Origin: CAJBLF01 sp964463255
GTDB taxonomy: Bacteria; Patescibacteriota; Gracilibacteria; Absconditabacterales; Absconditicoccaceae
Direction of reading: 5' to 3'
Length of the DNA stretch: 31,666 nt
Assembly: GCA_964463255.1 (NCBI GenBank)
Contig: CAYXBC010000045.1
Coordinates: 1 to 31,666 of the forward strand
Made by a program: the position numbers and the translations under genes
Shown here: positions 1-10,017 of the stretch, one piece after another
Position numbering within the stretch: the stretch's first letter is position 1
Layout of the letters: each line of letters begins with the position of its first letter
The notes under the pieces: generated by a model
What the model saw: the letters and a program-made list of their open reading frames with translations, nothing else
What the model was told of the DNA's origin: nothing
The model's database searches: none

Positions 1-1427
1 CGAACATCTATAGAAACACGCTCTCCCCTGTCTATATGAAAAGAGATGATAGGATGAGACATCATTACTGTATAGGAAAGTCAGGAACCTGAAAATCAGT
101 CTTTTTACAGACAATAGCTAGACAGGATATCTGGAATGGAGACGGTATTTGTTTGATTGATCCACATGGAGATCTTGCAGAAGATATGCTTGCATACATA
201 CCAAAAGAAAGAGCAAAAGATCTCGTCTATTTCGATGCGGGAGATGAAGAAAGGCCTATGGGATTAAATCTGTATGAAATTAATGTATTGGATGAAGCCG
301 ATAGAGTCGTCAATGATGCTACAGAAATATTCATCAAGATGTTCGGTCCAGAAATTTTCGGTCCAAGATTACAGGAATATTTCAAATACGGAAGCCTAAC
401 ATTGCTTGAAGACTTCGAAGATAGACCGACATTATTAGATATTGTAAGACTCTTCACCGACGAAGGATACAGGGAATACAAACTGAAAAAAGTAACAAAC
501 CCCACCGTGAAGAATCGGCGAGAAAAGACCTTCAATGCTATGGGCGACAGAGAGAAACAAGAGATAATACCATATTTCTCAGCAAAATTCGTATCATTCA
601 ACACTAATAGACTCATCAGAAATATTATCGGACAGACAAAATCTGCATTCAAATTCGAGGATATCATGGACAACAAAAAAATTCTAATCATCAACCTCAG
701 CAAAGGTAAAATTGGAGAATCGAATGCCAACCTACTAGGTATGATAATTGTATCAAAGATATATACTGCAGCGATGGGAAGAGCAAGGCAAAAGGAAGAA
801 GAAAGAAAAGATTTTTTCCTCTACGTGGATGAACTCCAAAATTTCGTATCGGGTACTTTTGCTGATATATTATCGGAAGCGAGAAAATACAGATTATCAC
901 TCATAATGGCACATCAATATATCGCACAGCTCGAACCTCCGAAAGGAATGGGAGATGTTGGTGGTGGAAAAAATGATGTAAAAGCTGCAGTGTTCGGTAA
1001 CGTTGGTACCATGCAATCATTCAAAGTCGGTGCACCGGATGCGGAATTCCTGGAAAAAGAATATGCTCCTGTACTTTCACAAGAAGATATCGTGGGTATT
1101 ACAAACTACAAAGCATACATCAAACTCAATATCGATAATGCGACAACACGTGCATTTAGTATGAATACAATCTATACTAAAGATTATCAAAATAAGAAGA
1201 TAGTGCCTATCCTCAAAGAGTATTCAGGTAAGAAATATGGAAGGAAAAGAGAATTTGTGGATGCGGAAATGGAAGCAAGACTTGGAATAAATACGGATGA
1301 AACAAAACTTCCAGAAGCAACAGCCATAGCACCAAGTGAAGCAACTACAACTCCTCCACCAGCTGAAGCAACTCCGACAGTAGTAGCTGAACAGCAAGCA
1401 CAAACACAAGCAACAACAAACATATAA
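1..1427 (+). CDS. TraG/VirD4-like type IV secretion ATPase (5' truncated)
   Basis: The 3' part of a P-loop ATPase of the conjugation-coupling type (TraG/VirD4/DUF87) common in candidate-phyla bacteria. The reading frame is open from base 3, so the N-terminal domain lies outside the window. Walker A GKSGTGKS is at 75-98, and its last glycine is a TGA codon (90-92). LIDPHGD follows at about 153, and Walker B FFLYVDELQNF starts near 813. The tail after about 1310 is Ala/Thr/Pro-rich and probably disordered. A paralogue with the same motif order is at 27974-31102, but this copy lacks its S1 domain. Only 1 of about 31 glycines here is TGA, far fewer than in the paralogue. The role (DNA or protein transfer, or pilus-like export) is inferred from the family. 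Confidence 0.85.
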
Positions 1428-1454
1428 GGAGTAATATACATTAAGTGAAATTTT

Positions 1455-2714
1455 TTAATATCCACTAATATTATCAGTATTACAATTTAAAGGATCATCT
1501 ATACACTTATCAAGTGCGGTGGTCCTTTTTGCTCTTTCTTCAGCGACTTTGATAGTCGTTTCAAACGTAGCATTAGTAATCTTAGAAATTGTACTACCAA
1601 AGACAGGGACATATTCTGTCACTGCAGTAAGTCAGTTTTGTAATAAGACTGCTCATTTGATAACCTTAGCTTTGTCTGCAGTTAATTTACCTTGAGCAAC
1701 TAAAGTATCAAGACCATCCATTTTTGTATAGATACCATTAACTTGATCATAAACTCATTTTATTTTTTGATATTTTTCTTCTATAGCATTGTATGCTTCA
1801 GATCCTTTATCATATTTTTCTTTCATCCATTCGAGATTTTTAAGACTCCATTTCAACTTATCTCCACCGTTTTCTTTGATCCAATCAGCAGCTTTTTCTT
1901 TCATCACATCAGTCGCCGCATCTTGTCATGCTTGAGCCACACTGGTCATTTGTCCTTTGATTGCATCGACAAGTGTATTTGCGTCATCATCTGCTTGTTT
2001 GATAGCTTCTTGTTTGTCAGCGATGGTTTTCATTTTATCTAAAAGCGTAATCACATCAGCTGTAGGATTGGCAGTTCTAAATGCAGCATATTCTTTAGCG
2101 ACAGACGAATTCACATCTGCATCATCTATACCATCCATAATTTTTAATCTTTGCTCTTTGATATATTCAGATTTTTCTGCTGGAGTCAAATATGGGAACA
2201 ATGCTTTCTTAGCTTCCATAGCTTTTTGAATTTGTGCTTTGAGCTCAGCATTATCTGGATCATTTTTACTTTGTTCGGTAAGACTATCAATCGTCTGATC
2301 TTTCATCCCCAATGCATTAGCAGAACGAAATGTTTGGTTACATTCTTCATATCTATCTTTTCCTTTGAGTAAGTCACATCACTTGGGATCATCTTGTTTA
2401 CTGATTACTTCAAAAATACAATCAGCTTTGGTATATGACATTTCACCTCATTTGATTTTATTACAAAGAGAATAATCACCATTATCTGCAGCAACCATCA
2501 TATAACATTTATCTTTGGGTGGATTTGATCCATATTGTTTAAATTCTGATCAATCAATATTTTTACATTGACTAGGATCATCATTATTTACAGCTTCTTG
2601 TTGATAACAATGTTTGCTATCTGGACTATCAGCACAAGGATCATCATCCCAGCATCAGCTTAATAAAGGCAAAGTAGTTAGGATAAGTAACAATAAAATT
2701 ACCTTTGATTTCAT
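1455..2714 (-). CDS. Cys-rich secreted lipoprotein, function unknown
   Basis: Protein of 419 residues starting MKSKVILLLLILTTLPLLS, followed by Gly-Cys-Trp-Asp. This is a lipoprotein signal peptide with lipobox L-S-G-C, and the lipobox glycine is a TGA codon at 2655-2657. The first ~120 mature residues carry Cys at fairly regular intervals between acidic and amide-rich stretches, suggesting a small disulfide-bonded domain or repeats. The rest is Lys/Glu/Ala-rich and probably helical, ending in about 30 residues with two Cys (KCIDDPLNC). I do not recognise a family. It lies 52 nt downstream of secA on the same strand and may be cotranscribed with it. Under the standard code it would fall apart into pieces no longer than 128 residues. 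Confidence 0.75.
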
Positions 2715-2766
2715 TGTCTTTATGGGAAAATTTAAAATAACTAGATATAAATTTACATAATACGAT

Positions 2767-5700
2767 TTATTTAATACCACAGCATTTCTTATATTTCTTC
2801 CCAGATCCGCAAGGACATAGATCATTAGGTCTCGCTTTTCCTGGCTGAGGAATGACGGGTTCATCAAATACATTAGGTGTTCATGTAGGTGTATTCGAAT
2901 CATCAACTTCGAAGACTTCGAAACCATCAGTATTTTCATAGACCATCTTTTGTGGTTCTTGTTTGAGAGGTTTTTGAGATGGTATAGCTTTGACTTCCGA
3001 ACTAACTTTCTGGAGCATCTTGAGATATTCGGCTTCACTCTGAGAACCAGCCATCATAACTTGTTGAACTTGATCCTGTTGCTGAATCATACCGAAATCA
3101 ATACCAGCGATATATGCGGTCACATCAAATTTGAGCCTATAGAGGAGAATTTGGAATTTTTCGAAAGCTTCAGCCTTGTAAACAACCAAAGGATCTAATT
3201 GAGCATAACCCATGAGACCTACTTTATCTCTGAGATATTCCATTTCATCCAAATGTTTGATCCAGAGTTTATCCAGATGATACAAATAAACATCCTTGAA
3301 TATTTGATACAGCCTATCTACATCCATGAGAGCAAACTTTGCTTTGAGTTGATCAAGCATAAAGAGTGAGAGTTCAACCTGGAGGTGATCAAATGTCATC
3401 TCTTCAAACATCTTGGACTGCTTATGCTCAAGTTTGAGTGAGAATTCCTTATCGATAACACGAAGAAATTGGGCTGGTGATTGTTCCAATGTCTTTGCAT
3501 TGGCTATCTGTTGATTAACGATATCGCTCATATTCTGCTCTATTTCAAGCTTAATCTGTTCTACAAGATATTTCCTCAGTTCCTGATCACTATCACTCGC
3601 TAAGATATCATCCCTTTTCTTATAAATTGCTTGTCTCTGTTTATTTATGACACTATCATAATCAAAAAGATGTTTTCTTGTACCGAAATGCCATCCTTCC
3701 ATCTGTTTCTGAGATCTTACGATAGCACTCGTAAATTGTTTCTGATTGAGTTCGAGATTTTCAAGATCTGACTTACCGAGAAGCATAGATGCGACTCATT
3801 GGATTCTTTCACCTCACATCTTACGCATAATAAGATCATCAAGAGCAACAAAGAATACAGATACTCAAGGATCTCATTGCCTACCAGCACGTCCTCTCAA
3901 CTGATTATCGATTCTCCTGGATTCGTGTTTTTCCGTACCCAAGATAAATAATCCATAGTGAAAATCTTGTTCGATAGTATCTTTGGTATCGCCATCAACA
4001 GGCTTACACAATAATTCAACGAACGAATCTATAACGGTTTTTTTGTTGCGATTGAAGATGATTTTCATCATCATACCATCATACGTGACCCAATCCTTTT
4101 CAGCCTGCCTAATTAATTCATCACCCATACCCAGTTCACGTCTAATACCATCCATCGTAAGTTCAAATTCCGTCGAAGAATAGATATCTATCGAGATTCA
4201 TATTTTCTGAGTCATAACCTGTTTTTTGATCCATTTTGCATAATTGTCTGCGAGTTTGAGATTGAGACCAGATTCAAGTTTGATATCGGTTCCTCTACCA
4301 GCCATATTAGTTGCGACGACAACACTCTTGTACTTTCCTGCTTGAGAAACGATATGGGCTTCCTGTTCATGGAACTTGGCATTCAAGACATAATGCGTGA
4401 TAGCATCTTTTTCCAACATTCTGGAGACATATTCCGAGGTTGCGATATTAGCAGTTCCTATAAGAATAGGTTGTCAGATATCATGTGCAAATTGGATATG
4501 CTGTTTGACGAATTTCCATTTGATAGATTCATTATAATAAACTTTATCATTCCTATCGACTCTGATGATGGAAGTATTGGTCGGTATCTCCAAAACGGAA
4601 AGTTCATAAATTTTTTCGAATTCCTCTCCTTCCGTAAGCGCAGTACCGGTCATTCCTCAGAGTTTAGTATATTGCCTAAAGAAATTCTGATAGGTAATAG
4701 TCGCCAAAGTCTTGGATTCCCTCTGAATTTTGACACCTTCCTTTGCTTCTATGGCCTGATGCAATCATTCGGAGAATCTCCTTCACGGCATTGTACGTCA
4801 GGTATGCTCATCTACGATGAGGACTTCATTATCTTTGACGATATATTCCTTATCTTTTTCATAGACTGCCTGTGCACGGACTGCATTCTCGATATGATGA
4901 ATTTCTTCGTATCATAGATCCTTGTAAAGATTTTCTACATTGAGTATCTGTTCCAATTTCGTTATACCTCTTCAACTCAGTGATGCTGACTTCGTTTTCT
5001 CATCGATATAATAATCTCAATCATCTTCCTGATCCTTGCCGGTCTTTGTTTCAGTAAGGAGTTCCTGAAGTAATCATTTGGAAACCTTTTTCTTCTCGGT
5101 GCAAGAAGTCAGTCATTTAGCAATTTGTGCATAATATACATATTTTTCTGTAGCCTCTTCATTGGGTTCTGAAATAATTAAGGGAGTTCTTGCTTCATCT
5201 ATAAGGATACTATCAATTTCATCGACGATAGCATAATTGAGGGGTCTTCGAATGAGTGATCTCTCCTTCATAGATTTGACGAGATTATCTCTCAGATAAT
5301 CAAATCCGAGTTCAGAATTTTCTACATAGGTAATATCTTTGGCATATTCCTCTCTTCTCCTCTGAAGAGAAACCGTCTTGGTAACACATCCGGTAGTCAA
5401 TCATAATCGTAAATATACATGTCACATCCATTGCGCATCACGAGAGGCCAAGTAATCGTTGACGGTAACAACATGGACTCACTTGCCGAGCAAAGCATTC
5501 AAATATACTGGCATGACAGCGACTAAAGTCTTTCCTTCTCATGTTTTCATTTCTGCGATGATTCATTTATGCAAGACGATTCCTCCGAGAAGCTGTACAT
5601 CATAAGGGATCATATTCCATACCATTTTTTCACCCTTGACTTCAATTTCGTTACCTACCATTCTCTTGCATGCCTGTTTGACGGTTGCAAAAGCTTCAGG

Positions 5701-5892
5701 AAGTAAATCATCCAGAGTTGCTCAGGCGGCAATTCTATCTTTGAATTCTTGAGTTTTCGCTTTTATCTGATCATCAGAAAGTGCATCGAACTCTACGGAA
5801 AATTCGTTTATTTTCTTCACGAGAGGCTGGATTTGATTAAGTTGTTTCTGATTATAGTCTCAAGCTATAAAATTAATTATCTTCGAGAACAT
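2767..5892 (-). CDS. secA: Protein translocase ATPase SecA
   Basis: SecA, 1041 residues, the motor that pushes preproteins through SecYEG. Walker A MKTGEGKT is at about residues 115-122; its first glycine is TGA (5539-5541). The SecA signature region reads VDEIDSILIDEARTPLIIS, then SGMTGTA and ATNMAGRGTDIKL, then LRGRAGRQGDPG, where the Gly after RQ is TGA. The C-terminus carries the zinc-binding SEC-C motif CPCGSGKKYKKCC used for SecB or membrane contact. The length is somewhat above the usual 830-900 residues. ATG at 5890-5892 gives MFSKIINFIAGDYNQKQ, a normal SecA start. Under the standard code the gene breaks into several pieces at TGA; no frame change is needed to join them, so this is not a pseudogene. 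Confidence 0.97.
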
Positions 5893-5944
5893 ACTATTTT
5901 TTTCAAATGCTAAAAGACATATCCGCAGTAGCGAATATATCTCG

Positions 5945-5956
5945 ATAGTATAAAAT
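5945..5956 (-). promoter_or_regulatory. Possible -10 element of secA
   Basis: On the minus strand TATACT (5948-5953) lies about 55 nt before the secA ATG. It is followed upstream by a T-rich stretch without a convincing -35 at the normal distance. The 190-nt gap between the divergent genes secA and the gene at 6084 must hold promoters for both. Confidence 0.3.
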
Positions 5957-6083
5957 TCCAAGAAAAAAACAATGGAAAAAAAACAAAAAATTATAGAAAT
6001 GTTTGATTGACTTTTGTGATTAAATATATAGAGATAAGATATCTAACAAAAAAAACTACCATAACAAAAAAAAAACATAATCT

Positions 6084-6686
6084 ATGAAAAGAATACATGT
6101 AATTGCAACAAGCCAGAAAAGGATAATAACTGTCGGATGCCCTACAGATATCCCAAGACTATTAAATAAGAACGAGGATATTCAAGGCGAATGGTATTAT
6201 CATAATCCTGAAGGATTAGAAGAATTTCTTCATGATCATGCAGATCAATTGGACTACTTCCTCAAAGGATTTTCCTACTGGATAATGTCCAAAGTAAAAG
6301 GCTTTCCTGAAAAATCCTCTCGTTACGGAAAGCTAAAAAGAACAATCAAAGAGTTCAGTGAATCACTTTTCAAGAAAATCCGTGTCCTATCCGGAAGGAT
6401 TGCCAAGGAAATAAGAAAAGTTGTAAAACCAAAGCGTGTCATCTACAATGAACAAAGAAAACAGAAAAAAAACACGCAGAAAGTAGCATTATACGAGTTA
6501 TTTTACACTAACAAGAAAGAGACATCCGGCTATGAATGATGCTTGATGCCATACAGAAGATTACAGATACATTACTACATCAAACCATTTACTCATCATG
6601 AAAGAAACAATAAGAAACGCACTCATCTACGGATTAGCATCGATGGGAATCAAAATTCTGCAATTCAATTTCTGCTTACGTCCTAG
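6084..6686 (+). CDS. Hypothetical basic protein
   Basis: Reading TGA at 6537-6539 as Gly gives 200 residues from MKRIHVIATSQKRIITVG to a TAG. The first ~150 residues look like an ordinary soluble protein: a short beta-rich start, an acidic helix (EGLEEFLHDHADQLDYF), then a strongly basic helical part rich in Lys/Arg. I recognise no family. The last ~48 residues, after the TGA, are rich in His/Tyr/Arg and less convincing. A second frame (ATG 6598, TAG 6766-6768) encodes a 56-residue peptide containing ALIYGLASMGIKIL, which looks as plausible as the tail. Either the two genes overlap or the 3' end is read differently. A terminator follows at 6802. Confidence 0.6.
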
Positions 6687-6801
6687 ACTCTTACAAAAGA
6701 AAACATCACATGGAAAAAAGGAAGAAATGCTTCACAATAAGATAGCAAAAAAAAAGGTAAGCAGATAGAAAGAATTATCATAGGTATCACCTAATGAATT
6801 T

Positions 6802-6829
6802 GAGAAGCGTATATGCTTCTCTTTTTTTA
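6802..6829 (+). terminator. Rho-independent terminator
   Basis: Perfect 7-bp stem GAGAAGC/GCTTCTC with a 6-nt loop, followed by a run of T. It ends the transcript of the gene at 6084. Confidence 0.85.
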
Positions 6830-6859
6830 TTTTCCTTGTAAACTTTTTTAAAAAAGTAC

Positions 6860-6888
6860 TTGCATTTATATATAAATAGCATATATCT
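6860..6888 (+). promoter_or_regulatory. Likely promoter of the histone-like gene
   Basis: TTGCAT (6860-6865) is followed after 16-17 nt by an AT-rich -10-like TATATC/ATATCT (6882-6888), about 45 nt before the ATG at 6931. The same -35 hexamer precedes csoR. Confidence 0.45.
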
Positions 6889-6930
6889 GAGATGTATATC
6901 TCTTTTTTATTCTCTTATTATTACTCACAA

Positions 6931-7170
6931 ATGGCAAAGAAAGTTGCTAAAAAACCAGCTAAAAAAGCTGTTAAGAAAGTAGCTAAAAAAGCTGTAAAAA
7001 AAGTTGTTAAAAAAGTAGCTAAAAAAGCTGTTAAGAAAGTAGCTAAAAAAGTAGCTAAGAAACCAGCTAAAAAAGCTGTTAAGAAAGTAGCTAAAAAAGC
7101 TATTAAGAAGGTAGTTAAGAAAGCTATTAAGAAATTAGTGGGACGAGCTGCAGTCAAGATTAAGAAATAA
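6931..7170 (+). CDS. Histone H1-like Lys/Ala-rich DNA-binding protein
   Basis: Protein of 79 residues made almost only of Lys, Ala and Val, with some Pro and Ile, in AKKxxKK units (MAKKVAKKPAKKAVKKVAKK). It resembles bacterial histone H1-like proteins (Hc1/AlgP type tails), which compact DNA. I chose ATG 6931 rather than the upstream in-frame ATG 6892, because the extra residues MYISFLFSYYYSQ do not fit the family and 6892 lies almost on the -10. The DNA itself is repetitive: a 41-nt stretch at 6952-6992 recurs at 7060-7100, and 30 nt at 6961-6990 recur at 7021-7050, so repeat number could vary between strains. It has its own promoter and terminator. Confidence 0.8.
   Translation: MAKKVAKKPAKKAVKKVAKKAVKKVVKKVAKKAVKKVAKKVAKKPAKKAVKKVAKKAIKKVVKKAIKKLVGRAAVKIKK
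6952..7100 (+). repeat. Direct repeats inside the histone-like gene
   Basis: A 41-nt sequence (6952-6992) is repeated at 7060-7100, and a 30-nt part is also found at 7021-7050. The spacings of 108 and 60 nt are multiples of 3, so gain or loss of units keeps the reading frame. Confidence 0.75.
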
Positions 7171-7190
7171 TTTTTTTACTCGACTCAGTA

Positions 7191-7220
7191 AAAAAAATCC
7201 CATTTAATGGGATTTTTTTT
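7191..7220 (+). terminator. Rho-independent terminator, probably bidirectional
   Basis: Stem AAAAAAATCCCAT/ATGGGATTTTTTT with a 3-nt loop. A-tract and T-tract on both sides let it work for the histone-like gene and for transcripts coming from the right. Confidence 0.85.
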
Positions 7221-7360
7221 ATTGCTGAAAACATAATAATTTTTGGTGTATCATCTCCCGAAGAGCGGGAAATTGAGAAGATCAGATAATCATTGGCCTA
7301 GACAGTATCTATACAATCTATTTCAACTCTACATCCACATAATGTATCCATGAGAAAAAA

Positions 7361-8182
7361 TTAGATATGCTTTCGGAGTATCTCTGAGTTTTTGCCTCTC
7401 TGTAACAATCGCATAAGTCTTTTTTCCTTGAGAAGGAAAGCAGTATGTCAGGTATAATATATCGTGATCGAATACACTTTCGATGTATCGATAGAGAAAG
7501 AATCAAAAATATCTTTCAATCTCTGGAACGGATGGAAGCGAATTTTTTTGAAATTGAGAAACTTAGTAATAGTCGGTTGATAATGAAAATATCAATAATT
7601 CAAAGGAATAAGGGTATCCACCATTGCATCTTTAAAATATCTCAGATCCAATTTTATGATTTTATTGACAAGAATATGGGAGTAGGAGAGCGAAGTAAGA
7701 TAATATTTCCATAGCGGCGTCTCTTTGACCCGATAATCAAACGGAAATCTAAATTTCTTGATGGATTTTTGAATATCTGTCGGATGATAGGATTTGGCCA
7801 AGTCATTAACCAAGGTTTGCGCTACCTGGACATCAGCATAATCACCCAAAAGGCCTAATTTTCCAGTCAAAGAATACGTGAATCAATAGTCTAGAAGATA
7901 TTTGGTAAACAAAGGAAGAATTTTAGCTGTTCAGGATTTGGAAGTAGAACTTCAAGAAAAATAATGGAGTTCATAAACCGGAGGCAAGATAATCCAATCA
8001 ACACCATGCTGCTGCAAAAACGATATCCCTTCCTGAATATAAGCAAATGATTGATCAAAAGTCTTATCGCCATAGGGCCAATGAGACAAATCATAATATA
8101 CCACATACTCGTGATCATAGAGCGAAAGGAATTTGAATAATGTTAGATTTTCCGATCAAGAAGTTATTATTCAGATTTTCAT
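7361..8182 (-). CDS. MurI-like (Asp/Glu racemase fold) protein lacking catalytic Cys
   Basis: Protein of 273 residues, the size of glutamate racemase. It starts MKIGIITSGSENLTLFKFL, like the IGVFDSGVGGL start of MurI. It continues with HWPYGDKTFDQSFAYIQEG, which matches the PYGxK segment, and HGVDWIILPPVYELHY, which aligns with GVDxIVIACNTASA. Later DTLIPLNYGYFHYQP aligns with DTLILGCTHYP. In both catalytic segments the cysteine is missing (PPVYE for ACNTA, LNYGY for LGCTH), so racemase activity is unlikely; the protein may be regulatory, structural or bind another ligand. The start overlaps the end of the upstream secreted-protein gene by 16 nt, indicating one operon with it and holA. The family assignment is by eye. 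Confidence 0.65.
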
Positions 8183-8757
8183 GCTATTTCCTTTTTGAGA
8201 TAAACATATTGAGTAAGCAAAATATTGAGCTGGTCATTGGTAGTTACCGTACTAAATTTCTCTATGGTAGCGACCTGGGCTTTGAGCAACAATTCATAGG
8301 CATTGAGTGCAGGAGTAGCGAATCAGCTCAATGCATGGATTTTGACTAATGATTTTTGAAGCGTTATTTTATAAGGGGTAATTTTGATGATAAAATATTG
8401 GACAGATTTCTGAAGAAGATTGGACTGAAAAGTTTTCATATTAGCGACGATAGATATCCTAGAGAGCTGCAATGAATCCAATAACGCTTTTTTCTGAATC
8501 TTGAGGGCCTGCCAATACTCCAAATCACGACCTCTATTAAGATACGTCTGTATCTTCATGAGATCCTTTGCGGTGTCTATAATCAAACGTTCCAAGGATG
8601 CTATAGTATCATTACATTTATAATATCATATTGTCTGCTTGAGTGAGATAGTCACCTGATCTTTTCTGACAAGACAAAACAATCAGTCGGAAAAATCAGC
8701 GCTGACAGTTCAGATGCCTAATGTAATGAAAGCTGCAATGAGCAGTATTTTCTTCAT
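8167..8757 (-). CDS. Secreted helical protein, function unknown
   Basis: Protein of 196 residues. The N-terminus MKKILLIAAFITLGIGTVSA is a classical signal peptide with an Ala-x-Ala-like cleavage site before DFSDG. The mature part contains an early Cys pair (CLVRK...YYKC) that could form a disulfide, then long amphipathic helices rich in Leu/Gln/Lys. No family is recognised. The gene is 52 nt downstream of holA and overlaps the MurI-like gene by 16 nt. Four in-frame TGA codons occur in the first ~45 codons and near the 3' end, so a standard-code annotation would show only a 90-residue fragment. Confidence 0.7.
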
Positions 8758-8809
8758 CAACGTACATGCTAGGTAAAATGAAATGCTTTGATGTCAGGAT
8801 ATCCATTTC

Positions 8810-9808
8810 TTAGTCCAATGCATAGATAAGTCTTTTGATACCAAGCCAGAAATAAGTATCAGGATATCTTCAGGATTTGATGCCAGCGTCAAGTTCTATC
8901 AATCAGCTGTAGAACATTTCTATATTTTTCTTGTTAGCTTTCAATATTCAGATTTTTGAGTATTCTTTCTTAATTTGTCGAGGATTCATTTTGAGAATCG
9001 TAGCGATATCCTTGGAATCTTTAATGCCGATACTCTCGAGATCCAGCATAAAGAGATATAATTTCATAGCCCGATAGAGCATACCAGCAAATTGATTCTG
9101 ATCAGATCACCCACCATGGATAGTCTCTAGAATAGAGATTGCCTTATGCTTATCAGAGAACATAGTATTGAGAAGACTGAAAGAATCTGTCTCGACCTGA
9201 CCGAAGACAACATGGTCTATCATATGCTCATCTATAGTTTTCTGATGTTTAATTTCACATCGTGTCTTGAGTTTATCGCACTCGAATCGAAGACGATAAA
9301 GATCAGTTCAAACCTTCATCAGAAGATAGTGGACAGTCGGACGATCAATAATACAATCGCTGAGCTGTTGTCTCACGAACTCTTCCAAAAAATCATTATT
9401 TTTGGGTTTAATAAATTCCTTTACCGTCGCATATTTCTCCAAGAATTTGAACAATCTGAGCCTTTTATCAGGAAAAGGACTAATAAACACCAAAAGGGAA
9501 TCGTCAGGTATCTTGCCTTCAGCCTTGATTAAAGCATCAACAAATATCTGGAGTTGCTCAGCATTCGTTTCATCGAGTTTCGTAAGTGCATCCAAAGGAA
9601 GTCAATGAACAAGGATAAGTTTTTTGGTGGTGAATAATCAACTACTATAGATAGCCTGTTTGAACGTTGATATCTGAAGATTATCCAAGGTAAACGAGAA
9701 AACACTATCTGGTCAAAATTTCTGGAAAAAATTTTCTTTCCATCTCAGGAGTTCTTTATCAAGGAGATATTTCTCCTGTCAGGTAAATAGATAGATATTT
9801 GATATCAT
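8810..9808 (-). CDS. holA: DNA polymerase III delta subunit (clamp loader)
   Basis: Protein of 332 residues, close to the usual ~340 for HolA, the clamp-loader subunit that opens the sliding clamp. The start MISNIYLFTGQEKYLLDKEL has the family's typical YLxxGxExyLl entry, with the Gly encoded by TGA. LILVHGLPLDAL, then PDDSLLVFISPFPDKRLRLFK and the later helical domain (MLYRAMKLYLFMLDLES, KMNPRQIKKEY) match the fold. As in other delta subunits there is no functional P-loop. ATG 9806-9808 was chosen because it gives this normal N-terminus. It is the first gene of a minus-strand operon with two unknowns. Confidence 0.85.
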
Positions 9809-10017
9809 GAATGTCTAATGAGAGATGAATGATGTGGACAACGGCAAATGGTATGGTTTCGCTAGGAAAATTCAAACTAAAAAAATTCTTTGTAATTATA
9901 AAGAAAGTATATAGACTGAAAGCAGTCATAAGATAATCAGAAATGTCGGACATATTGATCCAGTGGAAGATCCAGATAATGGACATCTACGATATTTATA
10001 GTTTACCTACGTACATC
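9809..10017. other. Intergenic gap with a weak RnpA-like reading frame
   Basis: This gap separates the divergent genes holA and yidD-fmt. A plus-strand frame 9811-9936 (41 residues, ending in TAA) contains KKFFVIIKKVYRLKAVIR, reminiscent of the RnpA segment around SKKV-AV-RN. rnpA normally lies just before yidD. The frame is far too short for RnpA and lacks the RN motif, although an RN follows in another frame. It may be a remnant or chance. An ATG at 9943 is in frame with yidD-fmt and is an alternative start for it. Confidence 0.25.

Noticed and set aside
227..730. A 167-residue minus-strand frame inside the first ATPase gene
   Set aside because: Antisense to a conserved ATPase region; Ser/Leu-rich shadow with no recognisable pattern.
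2655..5892. Several short frames suggesting a broken secA pseudogene
   Set aside because: All breaks are TGA in one constant frame and SecA motifs continue across them, so the gene is intact under table 25.
6952..7100. Repeats considered as a CRISPR array
   Set aside because: The repeats are part of a Lys/Ala coding sequence and the intervals are themselves the same codon pattern, not unique spacers.
7221..7360. Possible small RNA or tRNA in the gap after the MurI-like gene
   Set aside because: Only one short stem (CCCG/CGGG) without T run is present; no cloverleaf or conserved tRNA positions.
9759..9986. A 75-residue minus-strand frame before holA
   Set aside because: It overlaps the holA start in a different frame and shows no family features.
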